Shown here in pieces: positions 36,930 through 47,601 of a DNA stretch of 64,000 bases (position 1 is its first letter; every line of letters begins with the position of its first letter). Made by a program: the position numbers and the translations under genes. The notes under the pieces are model-generated. The model worked only from the letters and a program-made list of their open reading frames with translations. It had not been told where the DNA came from and searched no databases. The stretch comes from Membranipora membranacea (taxonomy: Eukaryota; Bryozoa; Gymnolaemata; Cheilostomatida; Membraniporidae), in NCBI GenBank assembly GCA_914767715.1, contig OU612072.1, forward strand, positions 16,184,001 to 16,248,000. Reading direction: 5' to 3'.

Positions 36930-38390
36930 TATTGAGCATAACATCCATCTTCATATGTTTGTACTATGGAGTAACTTACAGAGCAGCCATGCTTACAGTT
37001 AAAGAATAGCTCATGACTTGGACTTCCAGTTTTTCCATCAATCTTGATTTGAGTTTGCTACAGTATTTAATAAAATCACCAAATACTCTGATGATGTGAA
37101 ATTTGCTGAGTAATACCTGTTTAGAATTGGCATAGCAATGGGAAGTTGCTGTCAAGTCAAATTGATTGATCTGTCTCATTAACCTTTTGACACCTCATCG
37201 TCTTCAAATCGATTTGAAAAGTGTCAAATTCTGCTCCAATTAAAAAGCTTGGAGTCAATGAACTCATATGGGAGTATGCAATGTACTTTTAACACTGGCC
37301 CTACTAATGCTTATCTTAGTAGGGTGCTCTTTATCAAACAATGAAACAATGAATGACAAACAAACACCATAATGTTCCTTTTGGTGATGTGCTATGCGAG
37401 ACTAGGCAGGGGTTGCAAAAAGAGCATTTGTCTTTGATAGTATATGTAAATTATGATATATCAGAATAAGTCACCTCAATATTTTAGGATCGCTAGAAAT
37501 AATCTTCTTTGATCCTGTTAAATCTGTTATAGGAATTCAATGTCGATCTTTACAAGTATTTTGAGTGCATGAGAATAAAAGGAGGGTTATTGAGGGTGCT
37601 ATATTCGCATTCGGCAATTGTTTGAGGAAAATGCGAAGGCCTCTTTGCAATGCGTGGTGCACAAGGTGCATTATTCAGTGAGGTTTTGTCTAAGTTGAAG
37701 TTTTACAAGATTTTATTTGATGTTACTGTTAATCTGTGAAACTAAAATGGTAAAATGCGTTTAATTGAATATGGTGCTAGCATCGGCGCCTCATAAAAAT
37801 CATGCTGTCAATGAACTACCTGTGGATTAAAGCAAACTATGGGGAGACAAATATTTAAACACAATTTTACCATTATAGGAACCTAGAATTAAGCCCTACA
37901 ATAAGTAAGCTTAGTAAAAAAACTTAATATTTAACTTAATATTAAATATGCTGATGCTAAACCTTAGCTATAGAAATAGTACAAATTTACACACCTTTTT
38001 GCTCTCATTAATGACCTCAAAATACACCTTTGCCCATAAATATGAATAACATTAAAGTTAGCAACAAAATGAGCATGAAAGTAAGAGGAATTGGTGTACA
38101 CACACCAAAGCTCACTGGGCAACAATGAAGTTAAAAGCTCCCATAACTTTTCAAACCAGTGCAGCTATTTGGGCACAAAACAAAATTGCCTGACCTGAAC
38201 AAGCCAAGTAATTATGACCAATCGACCTGCTCTTAGTCAAAAAGATGATGCACATTTATACAACACCAAAAAATCATCCCTTTGTATTCGCTCATATCTT
38301 GGAGTCGGTCATTGCCAAGATATGGTTGCTATTCCATAACCGATAACAACATTATTTAATGAGTATACTTGTCTTACTATTGACAGTCAC
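36930..38390. repeat. Palindrome centre, copy 3
   Basis: Loop between arms P3 and Q3, equivalent to 21,160-22,470. It retains about 130 bp near 37,920-38,050 that copy 2 lacks. No gene seen. Confidence 0.8.
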
Positions 38391-40274
38391 TTTTTCCCGA
38401 CTCTTGGATCTGTTTTAGAAAAAAGCGGACATTAGGGTGATTGTTAGTGACTAGGAATTGAACTAATTTTGCCGCCTTTTTTCTTCGAAATCTTTAATTA
38501 ATAGAAGCAGTACTTTCACAGTTCAGCTCAATCACATAAATCACCCAGACATATCTTCCGTAAACATCTGTTTGGGCTGGGAAATTTTTGTTTATAAATG
38601 ACATTCATATTGATATTGATTAATAGGTCAGTTACCGTGAGCAATAGCCATTGTTGTATTAGCACTAGGAAGTTGCTGTAAGTGATTGATGCACTTTATT
38701 TTCTGTAAGTTATTACGCTCTTCTATGTTGTAACAAGACTGAAACCTAGAGTTCCCATGGAGACACAGCCAAACATTCCTCTGATAACCTTATTATAATG
38801 ATAATGATAATGATAATGGCATTCCAGCACTCACTTTATATACATCCAATTCAGAAAGCATCAAATTTCTGTTCAATATTGGTTTACCAATTTCCATCAA
38901 TCATTGGCCCATTTCAAATGAAGTTGCCTACTCTCTATTTGAATGGATGATTTTGGTTCCTGAAACCGTGCCTCAAGTGTCACAGGCATTGGTGCTTCCG
39001 TTAATCCCTCATGCTGCTTCAATGGGATAGGGTTGCCCAAATAGAATGAAGGGACACAAAAGTTGCGTGAAAAAATGTGCCAATGCTATTTCAATGATTT
39101 GATAACTCTTAAAGTTGTTTTGAAATCGAAGCTTGGGATGTTCTTTACTTACAAGTTCAAGTGGTCAAGTTTAAAGGGAATGGAAGGCTAAACAGAGAGG
39201 CTGAAATACTTTCGAAATTCTATTGGCTTGATTTAAGGGTAATGAAAACCTAAATTGATAATTATATTCATTTGTTACTGTTTGAAATTCTCTTATCGCT
39301 AAAACCATGCATCCATTCCAAATCCAAGTAGGAATTTTTGAGTAATTGATCATGCTTAGGAAGTATGTTTTGACAGTTTAAATTGATTGACTTCCTTATC
39401 AAGAAAAATAATCAAGAGAAATTTAAAAGGTTGTTGACCCTATTTTTGAAAGTACATGTCACCCAGCTGTTTATTGCAAAGAGGGATAAAAAAAGTCCCA
39501 TAAAACAAGGTGAAGAATTTTAATTAGGTATGTAATTGTGTTTTTTCTGATCCATATTCTTAGAAAACTTCATATTAAATCCTACCTCTAGCACCCCTCC
39601 AACACCAAACAAACTCAATCTCAACATTTATGAATCCATGTGGATTTTGCTGTGAGACCGAACAGGATATTTTTGGGGAGGAATGAGATAATACGAGTGT
39701 TATCCATATTTTAATCAATTGTAAAGGTCACAGTTCATATATGCATTACTTGGTATGAGGTTTACTTGTTCTTTTTCTCGGATCATATTATAGTGAATGA
39801 TGATACACAGTATCTCATTGCAGCGGGTTATTATTTTGAAGTGTCATACCATTAATATCAATGACACTCCATGACATAAATTTTTTCATAATGATGAACA
39901 TGCAATTTAGTTTTTCAGACAGATCAATCAATTTGACTTTACAGCAACCTCCTACTGCCTGTCATGTCATTTGTCCATAAGCATTACTCAGCAAAAATGG
40001 ATGTGAGCTGACCGCATGAATATATTGTTTGATAGTCATTCAAGGTGCAACCTCAACATTTGAAAGGGAATTCAAATCATAAGTGTGGACATGAGTTGAC
40101 AAAAATAATTTGTTTTATTAAATAGTTTGATGATCAATCAATATTTGAACACTGCAGCCTCCACTAAAATCTAAAGTGATGGGAAATGTGGAAGTTTAAG
40201 TCATTAATTACTTTTGTTATCGGAGGTGGAACTGAGAGCACAGCTGTGCTTTTAGTTACATCTGGATATAAACA

Positions 40275-40283
40275 TATATAAAG
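40275..40283 (+). promoter_or_regulatory. TATA box of peptide gene Q3
   Basis: TATATAAAG, 82 bp before the GTGAGT donor at 40,357. Confidence 0.65.
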
Positions 40284-40740
40284 GGATGGTTTGCTTACAG
40301 ATGTCACATTATCCTGCTTGCAGCATATCGAGTTCATCAACATTTCTGATAAAGGGGTGAGTATAGTCTGAATGCATACTAAGTTTCAAAAATGTATATT
40401 TGTTTACTTTTTTGAGCCGCTGAATATTCAAAAAACTATCATTTAATAAAACTACCTCCACAACAGATTTCCAGACACCATTTCAAAATGAAACTATCAA
40501 AGAAGATATAATGGAGTTGTTATTTAAATTATACTGATAATTTGCTATTCAATGTAAATGAATTTAACAACAATGTTAATGAAGGTTATAACTGTGCTAA
40601 TATTCAGCTCACACTGATTTGAGCATCTTATTTGGGCTATAAACTTAAGTGGTATCTTTCAAATTGACCAAGTGATGATAGATTAAGATTTGGATTCAAA
40701 TGAACTTTTTTCTCTTTTCAGATCTGGTGCCGCACTCGTC

Positions 40741-41295
40741 ATGAAGGCCATGGCAATATCATCTGTGTTTTGTTTGGTGGCGATCTCTGTAGCTATTGCA
40801 AGGCCTGCCTGGTCCCTGAAAAATGCTTCAAGACCGAGTACACCTTGGAGACCTGTTCCTTCTTGCAGATTTAGAACTCCTTGGATATGCAAATTTAGTA
40901 CTCCCTGGACATCCCACACTCTTAAACCATCTCATGCTCCTTGCATATTTAGTACTCCTTGGGCATCTAATAATCCTTGCAGATCTAGAACTCCCTTGAC
41001 ATCTCCAACTCTTAAACCATCTCATGCTCCTTGCATATTTAGTACTCCTTGGGCATCTAATAATCCTTGCAAATCTAGAACTCCCTGGACATCTCCAACT
41101 CTTAAACCATCTCATGCTCCTTGCACATTTAGTACTCCTTGGGCATCTAATAATCCTTGCAGATCTAGTACTCCCTGGACATCTCCAACTCTTAAACCAT
41201 CTCATGCTCCTTGCACATTTAGTACTCCTTGGGCATCTAATAACCCTTGCAGAGTTAGTACTCCTCGGAAATCTGAGAAAAAATCACATCACTAG
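40741..41295 (+). CDS. Secreted Cys/Pro/Trp repeat peptide, copy Q3 (184 aa, four repeats)
   Basis: The longest member: one additional 90 bp unit gives four 30-residue repeats (about 40,891-41,250). Exon 1 about 40,305-40,356; intron 40,357-40,721; coding exon 40,722-41,342; downstream exon from 41,519; AATAAA at 41,730. Signal peptide as in the other copies (ISVAIA before the cleavage site), but the leader is altered to RPAWSLKNASRPSTPWRP, losing the PPRY motif. Variants include CRSRTPLTS, CKSRTPW and CRSSTPW. The change of unit number by exactly one repeat points to unequal exchange or slippage within the array. Confidence 0.75.
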   Translation: MKAMAISSVFCLVAISVAIARPAWSLKNASRPSTPWRPVPSCRFRTPWICKFSTPWTSHTLKPSHAPCIFSTPWASNNPCRSRTPLTSPTLKPSHAPCIFSTPWASNNPCKSRTPWTSPTLKPSHAPCTFSTPWASNNPCRSSTPWTSPTLKPSHAPCTFSTPWASNNPCRVSTPRKSEKKSHH

Positions 41296-41729
41296 ATCAT
41301 CGGATGTTCAGCAGCAGGTGGTGATGCAACTTCTATAGAAGAGTGAGTTACATATGTATTTATATAAGTTTATTTGTGTCTGTCTGACTTTATCAAAAAT
41401 TAAGGCTTTCTTTTCACCTTGTAAGCAGCTTGAAAATTGCACAATTTCCAATTTAACTCGGTGACTCTGTAATCAGACATTGAATTTCACACTCACTCTT
41501 TGTTTTAGATACATCAAACAGACCAGAAAGGCCTCTTGCTGCTGTGGCAACCATGATCTCCAACCGACAACATGGAACTTCACATTCTTTCTTGACCCGG
41601 ACCACATATCGACTCCTTTGTAAATGAACATCCTCCTGTTTTTATTACATAACCATTGTTTTCTATCCTTAAAACACAAACTGACTGTGCATGGCCTCAC
41701 TGTAAGTTTTCACTTTGTGAGTCATGTTA

Positions 41730-41735
41730 AATAAA
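41730..41735 (+). terminator. Polyadenylation signal of peptide gene Q3
   Basis: AATAAA about 210 bp into the downstream exon. P2 keeps the same signal, while Q2 has the weaker AATATA at the matching place. Confidence 0.4.
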
Positions 41736-42466
41736 ACACAATGCAAATTATATAAAATTCCAGCTGAATTTATCCAAATAAACCATTTTATTAGCAATCT
41801 CAAGGATTTTCTAGTTGATTTACTGCCCTATGTTTTGAAGTTTACTGAATTTTGTCAAATGGAAAACTTTTTTTCGTTCAATACTACTTTCAAAACTCTG
41901 TGGATAGAGTAGTATCAGTAGAGAACATGTGCAAGATGACATTGGAACCGGCAAATTATAGTAAAAACATTTACACACAGCGCTATATTCATGCCATCAA
42001 AGCTTGAAGGAGATTGACTCACATCTTGAGATGGAAAAGCTTAGGTGTCACCTTTGCAGCTAAGTACACCAAAAATATAAAATCACAATAGAAACCCTGA
42101 TGTTACCCGCGGAATTTCTGTTCCTTCGGGCAAATACTGACAGGGCAACTTCAAGACCCCGTTACAAGCTTCTGCTTCTGCTGATTGGCTTCTTTTGAAG
42201 TTGAGTTGTTGTAGAAATATTGACAATGTCAAGCTCAAATTCATAAATTCTTTTATGAAAAAATTGTAAAATAACTGGCAAATGATATGCATAAACTGAT
42301 TGATAAGCTCAAGAAATGGAATCAATTAACTGCATGAAATATTGGTGTTCTAACCCTATAACTTGATCTCCAAAAGTCAAATCCGGTTTAGATCTAAGAT
42401 GAGCACCACTGATGCCATCAGTTCTTCTCTAAATTTGAGATTATAAGTATTAATACTCAGATCACA

Positions 42467-42667
42467 GTGAGTGTGCACATGTTGTGGCAAATCTCCTACC
42501 TGTTCAAAGCCTGGCAGTCAGCCCTGCGTGAGCTGGAATCTCACGCCATCACAGACCAAATCAATCAAAGCCAACCTGAGATGAGCTGTCCAAGTTGTCT
42601 GTATTATCAGCATGTTCAGAACACTGCACTACACCTGGTTGCAATGGATAGTGAACCCAAACAATAA
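42467..42667 (+). pseudogene. Coding fragment with CPSC motif, possibly transposase-derived
   Basis: Open frame of 66 residues including LFKAWQSALRELESHA, then EMSCPSC and HLVAMDSEPKQ. The equivalents in P1, P2, P3 and Q2 are broken by frameshifts. The order CPxC followed by a hydrophobic stretch ending in Asp loosely recalls the start of KDZ-type transposase domains. That resemblance is weak; it may simply be a chance ORF. Confidence 0.25.
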
Positions 42668-43837
42668 CCAGGAAACGCCAGTCCCAGTACAGTTCAATAT
42701 TTGAATCATCATTGAGCACAAACCTAGGCAGATCAGCCTTTTCAAATATATTTCGTACATTATTTTGTCAGTGAGTCGAACCAGCCTTATGAATTATTAT
42801 CATTCAATCCTACCAAATTCTGCGAAATTTGCGTTCGTCATTTTCTGCTTCCCCCTTCCTTTTTTCTTTGCGGGTACTCTACACTCTGGGTTGAGAATAG
42901 TTTTGAGAATCTTTTGCAATTTCTAGATCAAATTATGCAGAAATATGGATCTGTAATAGTATGATTGATATCTGGTCAAAAGAGACAACTTCACACTCTT
43001 TTTGAACAGAATTCAGTGGGAACTGTGTCCTAAAGGTTCCCCATCTATATTTTTGTGCGAGAACTCAGTTCCCACCGGTTCCAACTGACTCAGAACACTG
43101 AGTATGTAGCACCCTACACACAAAAGTATTTATTTAAGACGTTTTCCTGATGAATGTTTATGATTTTCAGGCCAACGAGTATTCAATTTACTCTAATTAT
43201 AAACTTACAAGGTCAGTTTATACAACGACATTCTTTGGCCGTTTTTAGCAGTGCCAACATTTGTGAATGGATGCCTACCTATGCGATGTAGTCTGAATGT
43301 TTTTAAAAATCGCCAACATTTTTGCAAATGTTTGAAGCTGTCTTCTCACGGATCTTCTCATTGGCCAACAATTAACTAGGACAGAGGAAGACAAATTGTA
43401 TTTTTCTCCAAAATCGAAAACATACTAAAATTGCTCAGAAATTGGGCGATGGGAAGACAACTCTTCAAAAAGAACCAAAAATCGTCAATATTATTAAAAA
43501 TTTAAAAAAAGCGTGCTAGTATTGACACACACAGCTTGGATCACCCCGATAAATCAGCAAATGAAATAATACCTGCTGTGACATAAGAATACGCAAACAC
43601 AAAAATTTTCCTAAAGGGATGTCCCTGCTGGTAGGACCCCATTTGACAGACCTAGAATGAATCTGGACAAATCTTATGCCATACTGCTGACATGATGACA
43701 TACAAGACATATTGGTTATCAGAATGAGCCCATCGTCCAGCTGCAACAATGTTCTTTCGCGGTGGTAGTTTGGATTTATTAGACCATTTGTATAAAAAAA
43801 GCTGAACTATAGGTATACACACATGGTCTGTCTGCAC

Positions 43838-44234
43838 CAGTGGCGTATATTAGCACTCACGGCCCACGAATTTTCCGTGAGTGGCTGAATAGCTCAGTGT
43901 GTAGAGCGTCCGCCTTATAATCACTGTCAATAAGATTGTTGTGGGTTCGAATCCCATCAAGGTCAGTTTTTTTTTCAAATGGGTGCTTTATAACTGGAGC
44001 ATTTTTACCGTAATCCTCTACTGCTATTGAGTTGTTTTCTGAAAGTACCCAACAGCTCAGTGAGCTATTGAAATACCTCTCTGCTTGCACTATTTTGCTA
44101 CCGATATGCAAAAATTTCCGTGGTGGGAGGGCGCTTAAGCGCCCCTCCCACACCCTCCCCGCCACGCTGCGCCCAATTATTATGCTCATCTCTGAAAAGT
44201 CAGTGAGTGAATTTTTTTAGAATATACGCCCCTG
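43838..44234. mobile_element. 397 bp hAT-like MITE
   Basis: Bounded by inverted ends CAGTGGCGTATATT and CAGGGGCGTATATT (one mismatch) and by a perfect 8 bp duplication GTCTGCAC (43,830-43,837; 44,235-44,242). The empty site is preserved in P2 and P3 (for example near 15,775). Length, 8 bp duplication and CAG-starting termini fit the hAT superfamily. The 110-residue minus-strand ORF across it is a by-product of the tRNA-like segment and not a gene. Confidence 0.88.
43881..43965 (+). other. tRNA-like segment inside the MITE
   Basis: Has a D-arm (TAGCTCAGTGTGTAGAGC) and a T-arm (GTGGGTTCGAATCCCAT) in the right order, but the anticodon stem does not pair and the acceptor ends match poorly. It is a captured tRNA or SINE head and probably not a working tRNA gene. 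Confidence 0.6.
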
Positions 44235-44703
44235 GTCTGCACTGGGATAACAAGAGAGTAATATGTATGAAACAAATCCTGTTCAATCAAAGTCAGTTTT
44301 CGCACTCACGCGTGAATTCACATAGGCAAGTTATTGTGAGGTTAAGACAAGAGTAGAACCAGTAGGCGAGGAATACAGCTACAGACAGATTACTAGCTTG
44401 TCCGAATTGACTCTTGCTATTCGCCCTATCAATCACAACGTGTTAACATTAGCCAACTCAACCAACGCAATTAGTAAAGTAGAGCATTGTTACCACTGGG
44501 TAGTTACGTAACTCAACTATACTGCAAATTACATGTACACAGGGCAAACAGATTTTATAGTAGTATAAATTATAATATGACATTATAAAAATGATTATAA
44601 AATTTTATTTAATCTTAATGAACCGGGTCATAGCTTGAGTGTTTCAAGTTTCAATGCCCTGCTATGGCTAAAAATAACAATAACATTCAGTAACTTAAAA
44701 TGG

Positions 44704-44965
44704 AATCAGGAGTAGGAGTTGGCTCCGTTGGTTAGAGCGCCGGACTTCAACACGCAAGTGTTGAAGGTCGTGGGTTCGAATCTCACTGCAGTCCATCTTC
44801 TACTGGGGATTGGGTGGTCCCCCAGGTGTGCTCCGACCTGCCTGCAAACAGAGAGCAAATTGGCGCAGATATTGCGGCCTCGTCAATAAGGCAATAATAT
44901 TTCGCCGCCCATGCCTCGGGATGGGCGAGTGATAAGACATCGGATTCTCATCAACTTTTTTTAAT
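44704..44965 (+). mobile_element. tRNA-derived SINE, first family, plus-strand copy
   Basis: Most complete copy in the window. Head with A box (TTGGCTCCGTTGGTTAGAGC) and B box (GGTTCGAATC), a CTTCAACAC/GTGTTGAAG hairpin between them, then the family body and a T-rich end. Position and orientation match the element at 14,925-15,175 by inversion of the whole module. Confidence 0.8.
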
Positions 44966-45291
44966 CATTTGGTCAGCACATTCAGCAGTGTGACGTGTGT
45001 ACATGTAAAAAACAACATAACTGCTTGCAGCCGATTAAATTCCTTTTAATTGAATTGAAAAGCGATCACTTTTGTTTCATTTGGTATTGTGATCACAAGC
45101 AAATGCTCATTCAATAGAATAATCCACTTGATATATGGATTGAAATAATGAACCTAGCCTAACCTAAACGACAATACCGTCAACAGTAATATAACTTAAT
45201 GCAACACCTCACAGTACTGGCACATGATAAAAGTGAAACTGCTTGGCCAACTTCCCAATTGATATTGTTTTGCATCTTAGCAACAACCATC

Positions 45292-45614
45292 ATTACAAAA
45301 TAAAGTACAGTTGTGAAATACCCTTTACCAGTGGTTCCTACATATCGTAGCAGCAGGTGGATTGTGTATACCCACAAATGAGTGTAGCAAAAGTAGAGAG
45401 CTGAGCCTAGCATACACCCGCCCCAGCATGCAATCACATGAATCCAACATGCATTCAGACAAGCACACTTTGCCTGCCATTGTACTCCTTTGTTCACCAA
45501 ACAAAAGGCCTTTTGTTACACAACTCTCATAGGTGCATTGGGGGATGTCTCCCTGACATCGGCCCCCAGGGCCTATCCAACATACTACTGCATAGGTGTA
45601 CTTTATTTTGTAAT
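45292..45614. mobile_element. 323 bp MITE with perfect 18 bp termini
   Basis: Ends are ATTACAAAATAAAGTACA and its exact complement (45,597-45,614). Copy 1 is uninterrupted here (near 14,590). The target duplication is short and unclear (ATC at most). ORFs across it (45,180-45,689) are not genes. Confidence 0.75.
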
Positions 45615-46369
45615 TATCCATTTTGGTGGTGTCAGGTGACAGGTTGTGCAGGTGAGTTTCCTCAAATAACTCAGACTACTGTTTTATGAAATAAGTGGTC
45701 TTAAGTGGTCTTGGTGAAGAAGGGAGCCTACATCTCACTACAAATATCACATGTAACTGATTTATGTAAGTATTTACCTATGTTCGTTCCTGTCACATGG
45801 TCTGTACCATAACCTACAATGTTCTAGATTGTTTTGTTTCATGTCTGTTGACTAATAAACTTGCTCTGATTATTGGTACCTAGACCATGTTTGAGCAGAT
45901 TTGCTCTTCCTCTGTGACAGGGGGGGGGGGGGGAAAGCTCATTAACAACTCAATATTCCGCCTAGCCTTAGGACTAAAGGTGATATTGGGTGTTCATGTG
46001 GCAGGTTTGTCAGATCATCAGATTTCAACTGGCCAGCTGATATATGGGGAACTATCCCACATGAAAATTGTGATTCTTATTATTATGGAGGCCTTACTTG
46101 ATGGTCAGGTGACTTCTCACACTGAGAACTGTATCTGGCTGTTGGCTAAAACACTCTTCGGTACCGAAAGTCTTTTTGACTTCGACTGTTCACATAGTTC
46201 CTTCAGATCACGACTCTAAATAATGGAGGTCTTCTGTATGTACAACAACATCGTGCATGCAGAATAAAGAACCCTCCAGTATAGCTCCATACAGAAGGAT
46301 GCTGTCATCAACCACTGCAACTCCAGCCTTGTAGCTCTATGCTTCACGCTGTGTTAAAGCTGTCAGTGG

Positions 46370-46616
46370 TCAAAAAAGTGACACTAACGACTCGGAAACC
46401 TGTGTAGTCTCAATGTATGTGTGGCCAGTGAGAGTGGAGATACTCACTGGTTTGATGGGCGCTGACAGTCTGCTTCTGATTGAAATGGTTGGCTGGAACA
46501 GAGAGTTAGCTCTGAAAGCTCTCATGAGGCTACCTCTAAGCCTAGGATGATTTAGTCGTACTACTACTGAGCGCCTTTTTGACGTCCATCTGACCATCAA
46601 CCTTTGAATTGAGTTC
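46370..46616 (-). pseudogene. Second exon of microprotein gene, copy without exon 1
   Basis: After a TTTTTCAG acceptor the frame reads NSIQRLMVRWTSKRRSV and continues without a stop through SLMRAFRANSLFQ, RSRLSAPIKPVSI and SESLVS. This is longer than gene A's tail and may show the ancestral C-terminus. The first exon with the membrane segment is absent because the duplication ends at about 47,170, so no functional product is expected unless a new 5' exon has been recruited. Confidence 0.6.
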
Positions 46617-47170
46617 CTGAAAAACACAGCAACACAGTAGTGAAAGCAACCGGATAATAGTCAATTCTTGGATAACACCAATAGGCAAATATGAATAAAT
46701 TTCTTTGAAATATAAAACCTATTATTGATCCATCTATTACTTTTGGTTTAAATTTTAATAGAAATCGTCACTCATGTAAGAGAACCTGTTGCCTATTTAA
46801 ACTTATAATTAAACAAAATTTGGGAAATCAGCACTTTCCTGCATACATTTACTTTAAAACTCATTATTTTCTTCACTATGATAGTAAGTCATTCCCTCAT
46901 GTCAAAAGTGAAGACAACTACGACATTCAAATTCTACAATCTACCAAATATAAGTAATGCCACCAGGGAGAATTCTCCCTGATGCCACCAAACACAGAAA
47001 TGCAAGAAGCTATCTTTGCGGGATGATGGATGGCTGATTGATGCCATAAAAAAGTTTGTATCCTCAGAGCCTTATGAGGGGGACTGAGATAGATGGTGTC
47101 ATAAATGATCCAAATTATAAGCAATATTTGGCACCCATCGTATTCAGAGGTCCCGGAGAAATACGATTAA

Positions 47171-47601
47171 GCATATCAACAATCAACAATCAACAATGGC
47201 TTTATGCAGGTGAAGTCTACAAATACTTGTTTCAGGGTATATCCCACCCTCCCTGATCCCACCCTCCCTGCTTTCTTGATAAGGAAAAATAGATTGTCAA
47301 TTGGAAGTTGTGCTGTCATGTCAATAAAAAAGTAATTGTTGAAGGAATAACTCCTTGTATTAGGACCGCAATAAATAAAAGGCCGAGCTCTTTTTTTTGT
47401 CAGTTGAGGCGAGTGCTGTATAACAGCCACAAACTGACCATTCATAATTGTAAATAGCTCGTGCTAAGATCTTTCCTGAAGTAAAATTTTTTTCTTGGTA
47501 TTTCTCTCAAAGAAAGCATCTCCATTATACTTTGCTTTAGTCCCAACTTTGAGTACTGAATAGTTCATGATATATACTGAAGTTGACTTAGCTCAAGAAG
47601 C
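47171..47601 (+). promoter_or_regulatory. Presumed ZC3H14 promoter and 5' UTR
   Basis: Single-copy DNA between the end of the duplication complex and the first ZC3H14 codon. It contains short tandem repeats (AATCAAC near 47,180; CCCACCCTCCCTG near 47,245) but no clear TATA box. The promoter assignment rests on position alone. The duplication boundary lies only about 430 bp upstream of the gene. Confidence 0.4.

Larger units (their letters stand above)
31018..36930 (+). repeat. Segmental duplication module P3
   Basis: Forward copy beginning at a deletion junction with a SINE stub (31,018-31,066). From about 31,700 to 33,900 it follows P1 closely; across the peptide gene it follows P2. It has a private 56 bp deletion near 35,405. 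The left arm of the palindrome with Q3. Confidence 0.9.
38390..47170 (-). repeat. Inverted module Q3, longest arm
   Basis: Reverse complement of P-type DNA through 44,700, then of the SINE and microprotein region (12,860-15,170 in copy 1). Homology ends near 47,170, just before exon 1 of the microprotein gene would appear, leaving only its second exon. The hAT-like MITE and the 323 bp MITE are private to this copy. Contains peptide gene Q3. Confidence 0.9.

Noticed and set aside
43881-43965. Functional tRNA gene
   Set aside because: D- and T-arms are recognisable but the anticodon stem does not pair and the acceptor stem is poor.
43857-44189. 110-residue minus-strand ORF containing DGIRTHN
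   Set aside because: This is the familiar spurious translation of a tRNA-like segment and lies wholly inside the hAT-like MITE.
45180-45689. Cys-rich overlapping ORFs on both strands
   Set aside because: They run across the boundaries of the 323 bp MITE and are absent from the uninterrupted copy.
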